64,000 nucleotides of DNA from Denticeps clupeoides. Lineage: Eukaryota > Chordata > Actinopteri > Clupeiformes > Denticipitidae. The notes under the pieces are model-generated. The model was given only the letters and a program-made list of their open reading frames with translations. It was not told the origin of the DNA and did no database searches. The position numbers were made by a program, and so were the translations under genes. The stretch is taken from contig NC_041708.1 of NCBI RefSeq assembly GCF_900700375.1, forward strand, positions 37,253,204 to 37,317,203, read 5' to 3'. Shown piece after piece: positions 46,779 through 60,500 of the stretch (positions are counted from its first letter, which is position 1; each line of letters begins with the position of its first letter).

Positions 46779-49700
46779 CTACGGACAGACAGAGAAGAGG
46801 CGGAGAGTCGTCAACGGTGCGAGGAAGAAAGAAATAAAGGAGTTTTTAGTACGAGGCACAGAAAGAGAGCAAAACAAAGCGAATGAGCCGGCACAAACGG
46901 GGAACTTCAACAGCTGTGTAATCTCCCCATTTAAATTTCACAAGCAATTGAACATTCTTTGTGCTTTCGTGCATTTTCTTTGTTGCATACGGAGAGAGGA
47001 AGAGAGCGAGCAGATGAGAGGGGGAAAATAAAAAAAAGTTTCTTCTGAGATTTGCCCTGCTGCTTGCGCCTGTGAAGCCCCGCCACAGGAAGGGAGCCGA
47101 GTGGCGTTGGGAATCATTTTCATTTCATGGTGATTACATTTATGTGTCTTTTTCTGGAAACTGTAAGTGTTTGGTTGTGGAGGCAGTATCCATTACGTAC
47201 ATTGGGTGCCATGAAAATTAAATTGTGCTTTGTGTTTTATTGAGAGAATAAGCAGCGGTTTTGGGGGGAGTTTTATTATTGGCGAAATGGTGTAGCTTTT
47301 AAGGAGATGGATTTTATTGGCTAGTAGCTTAACCATGGCCACAAATGTGACAAAGTAGCAGGGTGAATTATGAAAAGACCAACGGGCCGAATATTGGTCC
47401 CTGTGACACTTTAAAAGTAGCCTCATTATAGATGTTTGAAAGCATTATATACAGACCCACGAACAATCCTACTACCATCTCCTGGTATTTGTATTGCTGT
47501 CTGTCTGCTTCGTACTCCATATAGTCTACTAAATTATGAGTTAGAAGATTTTTGATTATCTACATTATCTGAACAACAGGGTCATAAAGATTCTGCAGAT
47601 AAAGAGTTAAGAGCTACTATTAATATCACAAGGGGGACACCTACTCAGCTTACAGCAAATGGAGGCAAGGCCTGCTGTTGGTCTCTCTGTCTAATTCCCT
47701 GGAAATTGTTGTACTTAGTGGAATGAAATTCTCTGGGATCATCAGTTCCAATGCCTGTTTCTGGAAGGAAGACCTTATCTATCTTGGGAAATAAAATAAC
47801 TCTGGGGTTGATTTGAGTTGTGATCATTGGTTTTCTGTCACCAAAGTGCTTGTGTAAAAGCATGACCAGTTCAATTGAGAGAATCCGTTTGTAAACGGAT
47901 GTGCCGACATTTTCAAGGCTATTTAAAGCGCAAGTTTCATTTGTCAAATATGAGCACCACTTTGTCTTCTATGTCTTCTGTGTATCATGTCTTACGTTCT
48001 GTCAGCGTGGGAGGGGTTTTCAAGTAAGAATTTCATTGTGCTCTGTACGCTGTACTTTGTACATATGACAATAAACTTCAACTTCAACTTATCTGCAACA
48101 GAACAATGCTTTCGGTCTTCATAACACAGTTCCCCTAGAATACATTCTCTACATCTGCAGCCAATCAGGATCAGTTTCGGGGAGAACTGGATTCGAGATT
48201 GGATGGATCTAAACGGCCAAAGGTCTCACCTTCCGGTACAGTTTCGCCCAGCGAGTGAAAAGCGCATGCTTGCAGAGTCGAGACGGCGTCCCCGAGTCCC
48301 TCCTCTTGCCTGTGGAGGAATTGAGCACCTCCAGCTGGCTGTCACCTGCTGTCCAGTTTACACTGAAGCACGGCGACTTCCCCGGCTGTCGACACTCGCT
48401 GCTGCTCAGGCCTGCAGGACCATAGAAAAGTAGGCCTAGATCACTTTTAACGGTGGAACTTGCAGATCCTATTGGTCTGCGGATCTGTGCTAAGGCACAT
48501 CGCATGGATGTTGTACATTATGAGCTGCTTGCGTAGCGATTAGGATGTCAGTCCTGCGCTCTGCCGGGAATCTGGGACAAGACACATTTCAGAGTGTGTC
48601 TGCTCCGAAATGTGTTTTCTCTGACAGCGTGTGTGTTTAATGAGTGTGTCTGATGACGGCTGTCTCGCGGCTAGCATTAGGCACGGACTTGCTCGCGATG
48701 ACTCCTGAACGGAATAAAAAAAAGAGAGAGAGTTAAGCAATGAGAAGACTAAGCGACTTACGAACAACAGGAAGACAAAAGTAATCAAGGCTGGTGTCAG
48801 GTATGTGAATCAATTCTGTACAGAAAAGCTCTGCGCTGTTTTGAGCTTATATGCGGCCGTTTTAATATGTGTGGTAACAATATTATGGCGACTTCATTGT
48901 TTCAGGATGAAAGATAAAAATGTAGTGGCGGTCTCATTTCTCCCGTCTTTATCCGCAAATCTATTCAGCCTGAGACGGCTGAGACATGGGATGAATTGTG
49001 CAGCCTCCTCTAACCCTCTCCTCTTTATTAGAGCCCTCTACAATAGATCTGCCTGCCTCGCCTGCCTCTCCCGCTCCCCCCCTGTCTTCCAATGCTATTC
49101 ATGCCTCATTTGATACCTTCAATTTGCCTAACTTTTGTATCTGTAATTTTTTTTCCTTCTCTTTGATCAATTTCGATGCCACTCATTGTTCTCTGCTGGT
49201 TGCTCTTCTTTCAGTTATTCTGGTCCTGTTAAATGGTCACATTATATGAATAATGGAGCATTATTTGCGAAGACTTGATGGCTGTCGGCTTGGGCAATTG
49301 ATGGATATCTTGGAGGGGCTGTTGTCTTGACACCGGGAGAATTGCAGTTGGTGTGCTGACCCCATGTATATTTTTTTCTTCTTGAAGGACATACATTGAC
49401 TAATTTAAAAATAAAGTAGCCATTTTCTCTCCTAAGATGAGATAAATCCTCCAGTTCCCATGGAACCTGAGAGTCTTTTTATGACGGTGCAGACTTTAAA
49501 GTAACAGATGGAGATAAAACACAATGGTGGCACACCCCATCAATGGCTCGGTAAAAGACTGAGGACTAACGTGTGGGACTGCTCCTCCGAAGGGCCGATG
49601 AATGGACCCATCCTGACAATGACACGTTCAGATAAGGTCTCTGTGGACTGCATTGATTTTCCATGATCGTTGTTTTGGGTAACCTCATTCTGAGACTTCA

Positions 49701-51443
49701 CTATGACCGGACCAGGGACAAGATCCTTTTTCATCTTTTCTCAGGGACATCGATCAAAGTTGGGGACATCAAGGTTGCAGTAGGACTAGAGGTTGGAGTA
49801 AACACATTTGACTGAAGTGTGGCCTTTTTCTGTACAATTGACAAATTTGTCCTACTTTGTGATGTGATTGGAATTAATAACCAGACACAAATCCAGACAA
49901 TTATCGATTAATATTAGCCTTTTTAGATATAAAAACATGTGTCCTTAAAATTTTACTGGAGGTGCATCAGTATAAGGAGGCAGCACTAGACTGAACACTA
50001 GACAAACTGAACTCTTTATTCACTGGTCAGGGAATGTCAGACATTATAGTGCTATAGTAGAAGTGCCACAAATAACCTACCAGTTATTGTCTCTCCTCTC
50101 ATTTCTTTCTAAAATACTTGAGCACTGTGTCTACAATCTACAATCTGTGTCTACGGGGTAGTGGTGGCCTAGCGGTTAAGGAAGCGGCCCCGTAATCAGA
50201 AGGTTGCTGGTTCGAATCCCGATCCGCCAAGGATTTAACCATCAGCAGCCATGACAGGTGCCCGGGGAGCAGTGTGTGGGGACGGTGCTTTGGTCAGTGG
50301 CACCTCAGTGGCACCTTCTGATTATGGGGCCGCTTCCTTAACCGCTAGGCCACCACTACCCACCTATGAACCATAAGTCCACAAAATCACAGGTTCAAAC
50401 CCCACTAACTACTATTGTTGGTTTGCATGAAATTATCTGGAAAACTTATTCCAGAATGGGGAGTGACACATGGATATGTGATTGCACGTAAATCACAAAG
50501 AGGAGATGATGAAGGAGTGTGGTGTTACCACTGAGTAGAGGCTGGTTGCGTCTGTAGGGGACAGGCAGGGGTCCCAGTCGCTCCATTCGATGGCTCAGCA
50601 CGCGTGAGAAATGCCCCGTGTGTCTAAGACTGCCCACGGTTAGGCTGTGCAGGTAAACTGGCTCCAGGAAGTGGCTCAGAAGTGCGCCCTGGAGGCCCAA
50701 TATGTTCCATCTGCAGGAGAAAGGGGCATCCTGTTCATCTGATCCAGTTCAAAATAAATTTTCTTTTTGTATATGTGGCATTTTTATGTACTTTAATAGG
50801 TTGACATAATGCTGATATTTTTAATTAAAAGTATTTTAATTATTATTATTAATTGTAATAACATGACATGAAGTACCATTGTCTTTGTAATGCCACAGGG
50901 AAAGGATGAGGCACCGGTGCACAACATTGCAAAAAAAATGGTGAAGGGTTTAATACTAAAAATGACAAAAACAGAAATGGCTCAAGGGATCGGAACATAA
51001 GTAAACGTAGCACATGAAAACAAGTCAAGACAGGCTACCGGATGACAGGGAAGTGAGGGGAGGCACCGACATTTATTCGATCCTAATCACCGCAACATAC
51101 ACCGGGAACAGCCGACCTGGTGTGGCACCACAGTCTTCCTTCATGCAAAATATTTGGTACCCATCAATAAAACACCATAAAATATTTACATAAAAAAAAA
51201 AAAAATCACTCTGAATCACAGAATAGGACTGCCGATATCTAATATAATCGATGTCTTGTTTTAGTCTTCTGCGGGTGAAAAATGAAGAATTTATAGTGAG
51301 CTGCATACACTTTTTTTCTTTCATATGTAATAAAGAACCAACAAATCATGAGAGGCGCGAATAAATTTACTTAATTAAGTCACAATTTCAAAGCTGGCCA
51401 ACAATCTCATTTCAGGATATGAATAAAGAGATCTTGTTGTGGA

Positions 51444-51521
<78 letters not shown>

Positions 51522-54500
51522 CATATTCATTTGTTAATGAAGTCATGAGAAAAAGTCATTGACAAACATTATGGCTCTAATTTTACATCATTGTTCTTTT
51601 GGTTAATTAAGGTCTCTTTATCATGACTGCAATTACCGGAGTGGCCCTTCGCAGCGCGTCTCCTGCCTTTATAATACGTTTTTTCTTCCTTCTTCCCTCT
51701 TTTCTTTCCCCAAGCAGTCAATTAGCAGTGAATGATTTCTGTGCAACACTAAACGTCTCGTGTTCCTCAATCTGTTCCTCAGATCTGTCCTACCTACACT
51801 AAGCAAGGCGAGCGCCATAAACTGCCTTGTTGTAATTCCATGAAGAAAAGAAAAAAAGAAAAAGAAAAGAGAAGTAAATAAATAAATAACTCGAATAAAA
51901 AAGATGATTTAGCCCCCGCAATATTAATTTGCTTTGGAAACAGCTCCGGTGAATTAGAAACATCTTTTAATCTCATGCAAGAAAAGACAGCCATCTGGTT
52001 TCTGTAGGCATCTCTCTCTCTCTCTCTCTCTCACTCGGCCGTCCGCTCACACTATTACCCTTTCGGTGCCTCCCTCTCCCCCTCGCACGGTAAACTCCGG
52101 CCGTTAAAGTAATGCGCTCGTCGACATTAAATAAAATAAATTCTCGGGAACGATCGTGGCATATTCATACTGGTGTGCATTAGCGCGCCCATTCGCTTGA
52201 TCACACATAAAACAATAAGCCTTCATTAGGAGATGCCGGCGGCTCCTGGAGATCTTTCCGGGTGGAACAGTGCCGATGGGCGGAGGCGCTTGAAAAATAA
52301 CCTTGGCCACCGTCAACCGGTCCCCCCCCACGGTCCCCCCACGGTTCCTCGACTGGAAGCCGCAGCTAATTTACTGGGTTATGAAAAAGGTAACGCGGGA
52401 GCGGGGAGGAGTAGGATGTCCCCTCCATCTCCTCCCTCCACCCTATTTTTTTGTAAAGTAATTGCTTTCACCCCTGGGGGTGACCTGGCCAGATTTAATC
52501 GGAGTGGTTCCAACCCTCGGTGAACTGAATCAAATCGGTCAAATTAACGGCAATTGGAGAGGGGGGAAAGGCGTTTTCACCTCTGAACGGCGGCGCGTGG
52601 CCCGGTGCACTGTGGCCATTTTTTTTTTTTTTTACGTATCGCTTTACACCGGTGTAGTGCACAAAAAAAAAAAAAAAGAATAAGAAGAATGAAGGGCCCG
52701 GTACGCATGCAACTTCCCTTTTTTAAAAGCCATCAGCCCAGATCTGGCTAATTAGAGTGGAATTAGCGTGAAATAACGATGGCCGCGGACTCCGGCCTCG
52801 GCCTCCTCCGCCCGAAAGTAAATACCAGGGTAACCTTTTCCTCCTCCATTAAAAAGCCCTCATAAAACCCCCCCGCCGGAGCTCTGTTTAAACGGAGATC
52901 GTGCGGCCTCATAAAAAGTAATCCTCTAATAAAGATAACCCTTAAATCAATAGATCGCACTTCTGTTCTCGCCGCCAAGGGGCCGCGGGGGGATGCGGAA
53001 GGCCTCTCCACAACACACAGCCAGGGAATTCTCTCCTCTCGGTTGGTTTTCCGCCCCGGGCACGCGAATGCCGCCTTTTAGCTCCAATATTACTTCATGC
53101 AATGTTTTATATGGCGACCGCTGATCCTCTGAAGTGGGTAATGGAGAATAAAAGGGATCGGAATCTGCGCGAGCTACTGTACCGGGAAAAATCCATTCCT
53201 GTTAAAGTTCTTAAGTGGGGAATGTGCCGGCGTGGACGGTGTTGTCACTTTGTCAGTAATCGCTGTCTTTGAGGTCTTTAAATCGCAGTCGTGGCGTCTC
53301 CATGGCAACCGGACTGACCTTGTGATCTTGTCCGTGCAGGACATGGTGATGAGACGCTCCCCTTGCAGAACCCCGTCCCAGGTCTGGACGGGAACCCGCG
53401 ACCGCACCGGCAGGGTCCCCTCCCCGGCTTCGATCTTGGTCCTCAGGTGTGCGTGGAAGCGTTTCACCAGAGGCCTGCCGCCGTGAACTGTCAAAGAAAG
53501 ACCGGCTTCACAACGTGTTCACAGCAACTTCCGTAAATCGCTCTGGATGAGGGCATCTGCTAAATGCCAACAAATGTCCAGTCTTGTCTCTATCTCATGC
53601 ACGAAAATCAAGATCCTACACCTGTAATGGTATTGGTGGCCTAGCGAGGGGCACTGAGCAAAGCACCGTCCCCACACGCTGCTCTCCAGGCGCCTGTCAT
53701 GGCTGCCCACTGCTCACCAAGGGTGATGGTTAAAAGCAGAGGACAAATTTCACTGTGTGCACCATGTGCTGTGCTGCTGTGTATCACAATGACAATCACT
53801 TCACTTTCACTTAGATTTACCAAGACTGGTGCGTACCGATGGCCGCAGCTGTCTGTGGTGCTATCTGTCATAAATTTGAACCGTCATGCATGTGAATTCC
53901 ATATTTACATGAAGCACAATGCAAAATGAAACGCCCCAGAAGTACCCCAGAAGACCACGTTCAAATCCCACTTACTACCATTGTGTCACTGAGCAAGACA
54001 CTTAACTCTGAGTGTCTCCAGGTGGCCTGTCCCTGTCACTACTGATTGTAAGGTGCTCTGGGTCAGAATGAAAGATGGACTACAACTGAATTAATTAGAG
54101 CATTTATACCTGATCAGCTGATGATCTCCTATACGCCTTGTTGTTATTTCGATTTGTCATTTTTGGAACGTCTGCAGCTCCCTGTTAGAACATCACGCTG
54201 GATTTAGTTCATCTTAGCAGTTTACTGATTTAACAAGAAAGTCTTGGACCTGCAGAGTCTGTATTGACAGTTTTATTTTTAAGACTTGACTGAAGTGTAT
54301 CTATGGTTATCCTCCATGGCAGGAGTTGTTGCCATGGTTTTCTCACCCCGAAGAGGCAGAGTTGAGCTGACAGACCTGCTGCTGAGGACAACCACAGCAG
54401 AGGCTGGTAGCATTTCTCCAAAATACGCTGCATTGTGTGCGCTTCCCCTGTGCAGATTTCGCTCTCCGTGGAGATTCTCACTTTCAAATTCCTGACGGCT

Positions 54501-57500
54501 GACATGAATACAGATTTTTTACTATCAGCTTGGCATTAAAACGTCATCTGTTGGTTACAGTGACTGTGCCGCGCTGAAAGGCCCGCTGGATGTGATGAAA
54601 CATGAAAAGGGACATCGGGCCGTCTGACAGAATCTGACAAAAGCGCGGCGTCGTGTCGGGCGGGCGGAGGATCCTTCTAAAAAAATTCACGCTAAAGACG
54701 CTCGGGGGTGGGAGTGGCACTCACGGTCTCGGCTGCTCTCGTACGGCGAGTTGAGGCGGGCGTCGCCGCACGGCGACGTGCTGATGTACATGTGGAAAGA
54801 GACGTTTTCCCGCAGCCTGTAGCCGGCGTCCTTGTACCGAACGAAGATGGACCGATCTCGCTCCTCGCCCCTCTCGCTGGAACACAAGCCATTAACAATG
54901 AGCTTTACGAACCGCCCAAAGACCTGAAATGAAGCATGTATCCCATTCTCAAATAATCCCAATCACTGTGACTTCAGAATTGGCAACCGTACCAAGTTCG
55001 AAGAGGTCTGCCTGTAAAAATACACCTGAAAAACCTCGATGAGCTGAAGGGACGCCGTGAAGAACATTGGGTCAAAATTGCTCCACAACAAGGTGAGAGA
55101 CTGCTGCTAAATGTGGATCTATAAGCTACTCAATGGTGGGGTATTAGTCTTTCACACATGGCTTCTGCATTAATGGCTTCTTTTTTCTTTAAAATTATGA
55201 CACTGTTGAGGTTTAGGACCTGATGAAAACTCGAAAGACACTCTACTTTCTTATCCCACAACTATAATTCACGTTATTGGTTCCCTTTTATGAGTGAATC
55301 TGTCAGCCCATGTATAAATATTAATATTATCAGTCTGATTAAAATTGGTTAGTATTGTAATGACACAGAAACCGAAACAGAGCATGGTTGTATAGAACTG
55401 GAAAAAAAATAAAAAGTCGCTTAAAAGTAGCCAAAGCCCCAAGGAGAGGGTGAAGAAGAAAATAAAGCATGTTGCCACATCATCATCTCTGTCAGTAGAG
55501 AGGGATAAACCTCTAATAAAAGGGTGAGACAGAGGTAAAGACACCAAGATGAAGAGCCAAAAAAAAATTCTTCAGGGCAGACAGTTTCAGCTACAATATC
55601 GCGAGTTCAAATCCCCCCATGACGAAGCCCTGGCTTCATATTCATAAAGCGTTTCAGGGCAAAAAGGCTGATCCAGGATCAGCTCTGTCTCTAGCTGGCT
55701 GATGGGGAGGGATGGATTTGTTCTAAGGGAAACCTGGTTCTGGATCAGGATTCCTGTGGGGAGGGGAAATGAAATATGCAATGACACCGGGGGAAAAAGA
55801 AAGTGCAATACCCTGCGCCCCAGTCAATGTAAATTCCTTAAAAAAAAAAAAATGGCACTTATTTTGCAACATAAAAAATTGATCAAACTGTAATTAATGT
55901 TTTTATTTTGAAATGCATCTGTTTAATTTCCTGTAATCATTGATTCATAGATTTAAACAGATGCGGATTAGATTTTTTTTTTTTGCTCATGTGACTCCAT
56001 ATTGCAATTATGCACGTTTATTTTTTGTTTTCTGAGCTGAAATCCGAAACATCTGTTGTTTTTCCAAGGTGAATTGACATTTGTAGTCTGCATTAATACT
56101 ACCGCTATTTCATTACGCTGTTTCATTCAGTTAATTTAATGGCCTCAATTCAATATTAGGCTGAATAAGGGAACTCATTACAATATAGGATATGTTTAAT
56201 TGAGGAGCAGAAAACATACAATTATTTAGCATATAATTTTATCACAATTTCATTACCAGCCATTAACAGTTGTTTAAGGGCCCCAGTCAGTTAAACTGAC
56301 CCCATCCCTGGTCATTATATCATCTGAATATTTTGAACATTTAAACAAATGATTTACAACAATATTTATGATAATCCAAACACTTTCAGTTCACAGATTT
56401 GTTCACGTTTAACCTCCCGTCCCCCCTTTGCTATGCGATTTTCATAAACTGCTTATCAATCTTCTATAAGACATGAGGTTGAGGCCATCCTTGTGCAAAA
56501 CATATGACACGTTGACTCGATAAAACCAGACCGAAACATTCTTGTTCTCCGGGCTGCTGATGCTTTCAAAATTCCCTGCCATTGGAGCCATTTAATCCGG
56601 CCATTTGCCTTCTGGTGCCCTCCTTCACCAGAACAATGAGTTTCTCTGTGCATCTTTGTCTAGGTGTATGCAAACTAAAGGTGAAATTAGGGACTGGATG
56701 TATCGGGGTTCAGCAGGGGTCATCATGCCAGTTACCTAAGACGTGAATCATGTTTACCATTTCACCCATCAGAACGCTTGCATTAAAGCACTGGTAATCT
56801 GCAATCTCTATGCTGCTATTGGTAGTGGGCGTGGTCCTGAGACAGACTGTTAAAACCTTTTTATTTGCATGCAATGGACATTCGTCTGATTTACACAAAG
56901 TTAAAAGCCTGCTTCTGTACCATTATCTTCGACAATGTTCTGAACCAATAAAAAAGGTAAATCTCTTTTCTCCAGACATTCTGGTCACCACAGTAAAGTA
57001 CAAATAAACAAGTAGTACCTCTCCTACAAAATACGAGCGCTCCATTCCTGGATGTATTTCTGAAAATACTCACCATGCACTTCTTTAAACATCAGAAAAA
57101 ATACCATATCGCTATTTGAACAGTAATAAAACTCAATTATTATTATTTTTTATTATTATTATTTCCTGTAAAAATGTAAATCAACCCCAGTCACAGTTTA
57201 AGTCCCTTAATTATGATGATAATATTTCTCACGCTATTTTAACAAACATCTAAAAGGTGCAACTTCAAAGCGGAATTAAGGCAAGCTTTGAGAACATTAC
57301 CCTTGAAAATGTCACCAAATACTTGAAAGGAGATGATATGAAATTAAAAGGCACACATTTATTTCAAATTAACACGGTGTACGTGACACAAATATCGTTT
57401 TCTTTTTCTCTACCTGTTATGAAGCTCCAGCTGGGAGTAGAGGAAGCGGATTAGCGCTCGGCGGACGACGGTTTCTGCGTGGCAGTCGTTGACCACCAGC

Positions 57501-60500
57501 CCCCGCTTGCTGATGTACTCCCCGCTGATGCATTTAGTGCCGGTCGATAGTGCCACCACTTCTGCCTGTCTGAGGTCCAGGCCTAATAAATACACAGGAA
57601 AAAAGAATTATGCGACGCAAGACTACAAGTTCACAGGTGAAAAGGTCAAATGCTGACCACTGTAGATGTAAATTCCAGATGTAATTCGCTTGGCGTTATC
57701 TTGCATTATTGTCCATATTAACCTCGGCTTGTGTGATGTGACATGTGGGGGTTTCAGTACTCGAGGTGTTAACTGGGGTTCACGAGTCACCGTCCGGTCA
57801 CACTTCCGCTGCCAAAAACAACTTCACTGGTCTCACAATTCGATTCGATTATCAATGCCTCAGTTGCATTCCATGCTTTTTTGTACATTACTCCACATTA
57901 CGAGAGTTAAGGCCTTCTTCACCTGGACGTCCGAAAGAAGCGTTTTTCATGGTAACACCAGCTGAACTGAACACCATTGTTTTTTCTGCACATTGAATCA
58001 AATCAAAGTGTCCACACAAGCACACAAGTGTTCAGCGCCAGCGTTCGGTTGGCTACACGTTCGTATGGCGTCAAATAAAAAGATGCATGCAACAAGCAAA
58101 TGCCAGTGAAACGTCAAACAAGTGCAGCAAAAACGTGCATGGCATTCATAATATGGCTCATAATGCGTTCATTTCGAACGGTGGTGTGGATGCGGCGGCG
58201 CTGTACTCAGATCAGGCCGCCATAGTCACTACTGCCATTACTTTTTAACTAGAATTTCTATAATCACTTAGCGACGTCATTACGACATGATCAATTATGT
58301 CCGTCACTGCATCCATGCTGAATCATCCATGTGTGCGTCGCGATGCATCGATTATGATATTGGTTTCAGCACCCCTATTCAGCCCGCTTACCTCCCTCCA
58401 CACACAATTTCATTAAAAAAATCTCCCCGATTCAGGGATCACTGGCTCCAATGCCCCTGTTGGCTAAGCAGAAAATATGAGCTTTTTTCTCTTCTGGCCC
58501 ACGTTGCATTGCATGCGGCACAGTGGAGAAATGGCAATAACAATAACAAAAGCTAATATGACGGAGAGCGGTAAAGGCCGTTCTTCTGGAATCCCCTCCC
58601 CCCCACACCGGCTTGGAGATGCAGCTTCTAATAGCAAAGACCTCCATCACCTACCAGATCACAATCAATACTGCCAATCGGTGCACATCCTGTGTCAATT
58701 AAGCGTCAATACCTGTTCATTAACATCCTGCTAGATTTAGCGACAAACGATTGGTTATACAGAAGGGTCAAATCAATATGTTACAGGAAAACTTTGTTGA
58801 ATAGAGTCCTCTAAATATTAATGGCATTTGTAGCCACCGTTTACTGGTGCTGTATGGATCATCTCAGTAATTAGTCATATTGATTATGTACTCAACTAAG
58901 GTCTTGACAAAAATAATATGTGATGTAGGGCTTGACCTACACTATACATGATTTACCAGCCAATCACATATCAGAATAAAAACACCTATTTTTTTAGGTC
59001 TGTTTGGTTGGTGGATAGAGTTTCCCAGATGACAGAGAACATATTTGACAATGTCCACATATGGCTTGATTATAGAAACCAGGGATAAACAGAGAAGGGG
59101 CAGGAGACAGTGTTGCCAGATTGGGCACTTTTGAACGTGACATTTTGCATGTCGAGAATAGGTTCAGAGGAACCTTGTAGTTGCATCAGATTAATACTTA
59201 TCAGAAAATTTAATCTTCTGGGTGTCAGAAACAAACATAGGGATGTCACTTTACAGTCACTTTACAGCTGAAATACAGTATGTGATGTAAAATTAGCAAA
59301 TGCCTCATGTCTATGACAGCGCAACACAAATTGCAACCATTGTCTGCAATGTTACAAATGAACTAGATGATCTTGCAATTGCGCATTCGGATGAAAAACA
59401 TGGCTGATTCTGATGGTGCACCCCCAGATTTGACTGATGCAACACATCAGAAATGGGGTCCACCCATGCAAAAAGTGATCTACACATGAAAACGAGTACC
59501 AAGCCAGGCAGCAAATCAATCAATACGTAAATTGAATAATGATATTGAGAACTTGGGAATGACTGAGTGCTTCCACCCCCCTGAGCAGGAACACACACAC
59601 ACACACACACACACAAAGACGTATGTGAACTTCCTCACGTGTGCTACGTACTGTACCCATGCTAATCAATCAAAAAAATAAAAAAATAAAAAGAACTGCT
59701 CCGGCTGCAGCACTTCAAAATCTCCCAGCAAAAAAAAAAGATTAATGCCAGGTAGCTGCACAGCCCATCCCGGTGTTCACTCCAGAAGATTTTTGCCTCG
59801 ACGTTATTTCCACAGTCCTGCTTGGTGCATCAGCGTGTCCTCTTCTCAGTGTTCTTCATTTATCTCTTCACCCCAGTGAAAATTCCATTTCTTCTCATTC
59901 CAATCCTAGCACACAATTCTTCAACTTTCATGACAAATGTAATCACAAGTTGACTAACTTCCATTATGCTGGTATAACTATGCAGACAATGGAACACAAC
60001 ACACGGCTTTGGCCTTCATTTATTTTTGAGCTCATTTATCTCGAAGATGTGTGATTGTGATAATTTGATAAAAATATGATGATGATATTCGGAAACCTGC
60101 GCAGCTGCTGAATCATAATGAAACTTCTTTTTCCAGGTTTTCCCAATAGCGATTTTGCGGGAAATAAAAAAAGGCGTGTAGTGATTATTGTCCAGCTCCA
60201 TTCGTCACAATGCCATGAAATTATCATGGAGGGAACCCTCCAGCACTATGCCTTTAATTTGAGGAATAATCAGCGTCCTCACAAAGGGACACAATTTCGC
60301 TGGACAACAGGTAGGCAAACACTGCCGGGCGTCTGGCAGATAATGGGCCACGGCGACTTCACTCAATTCAACCCGAGTCGGAACCAAAACCTGCGTCCAT
60401 TACAGCCCCACACGTGAAATCGCAGCTCTGCGCCGTTTTCCGTTTCAGAAAACCGTCCGGAGTGGCAGTGATGCCCACTGGACGAAGCCACGCGTCCCTT

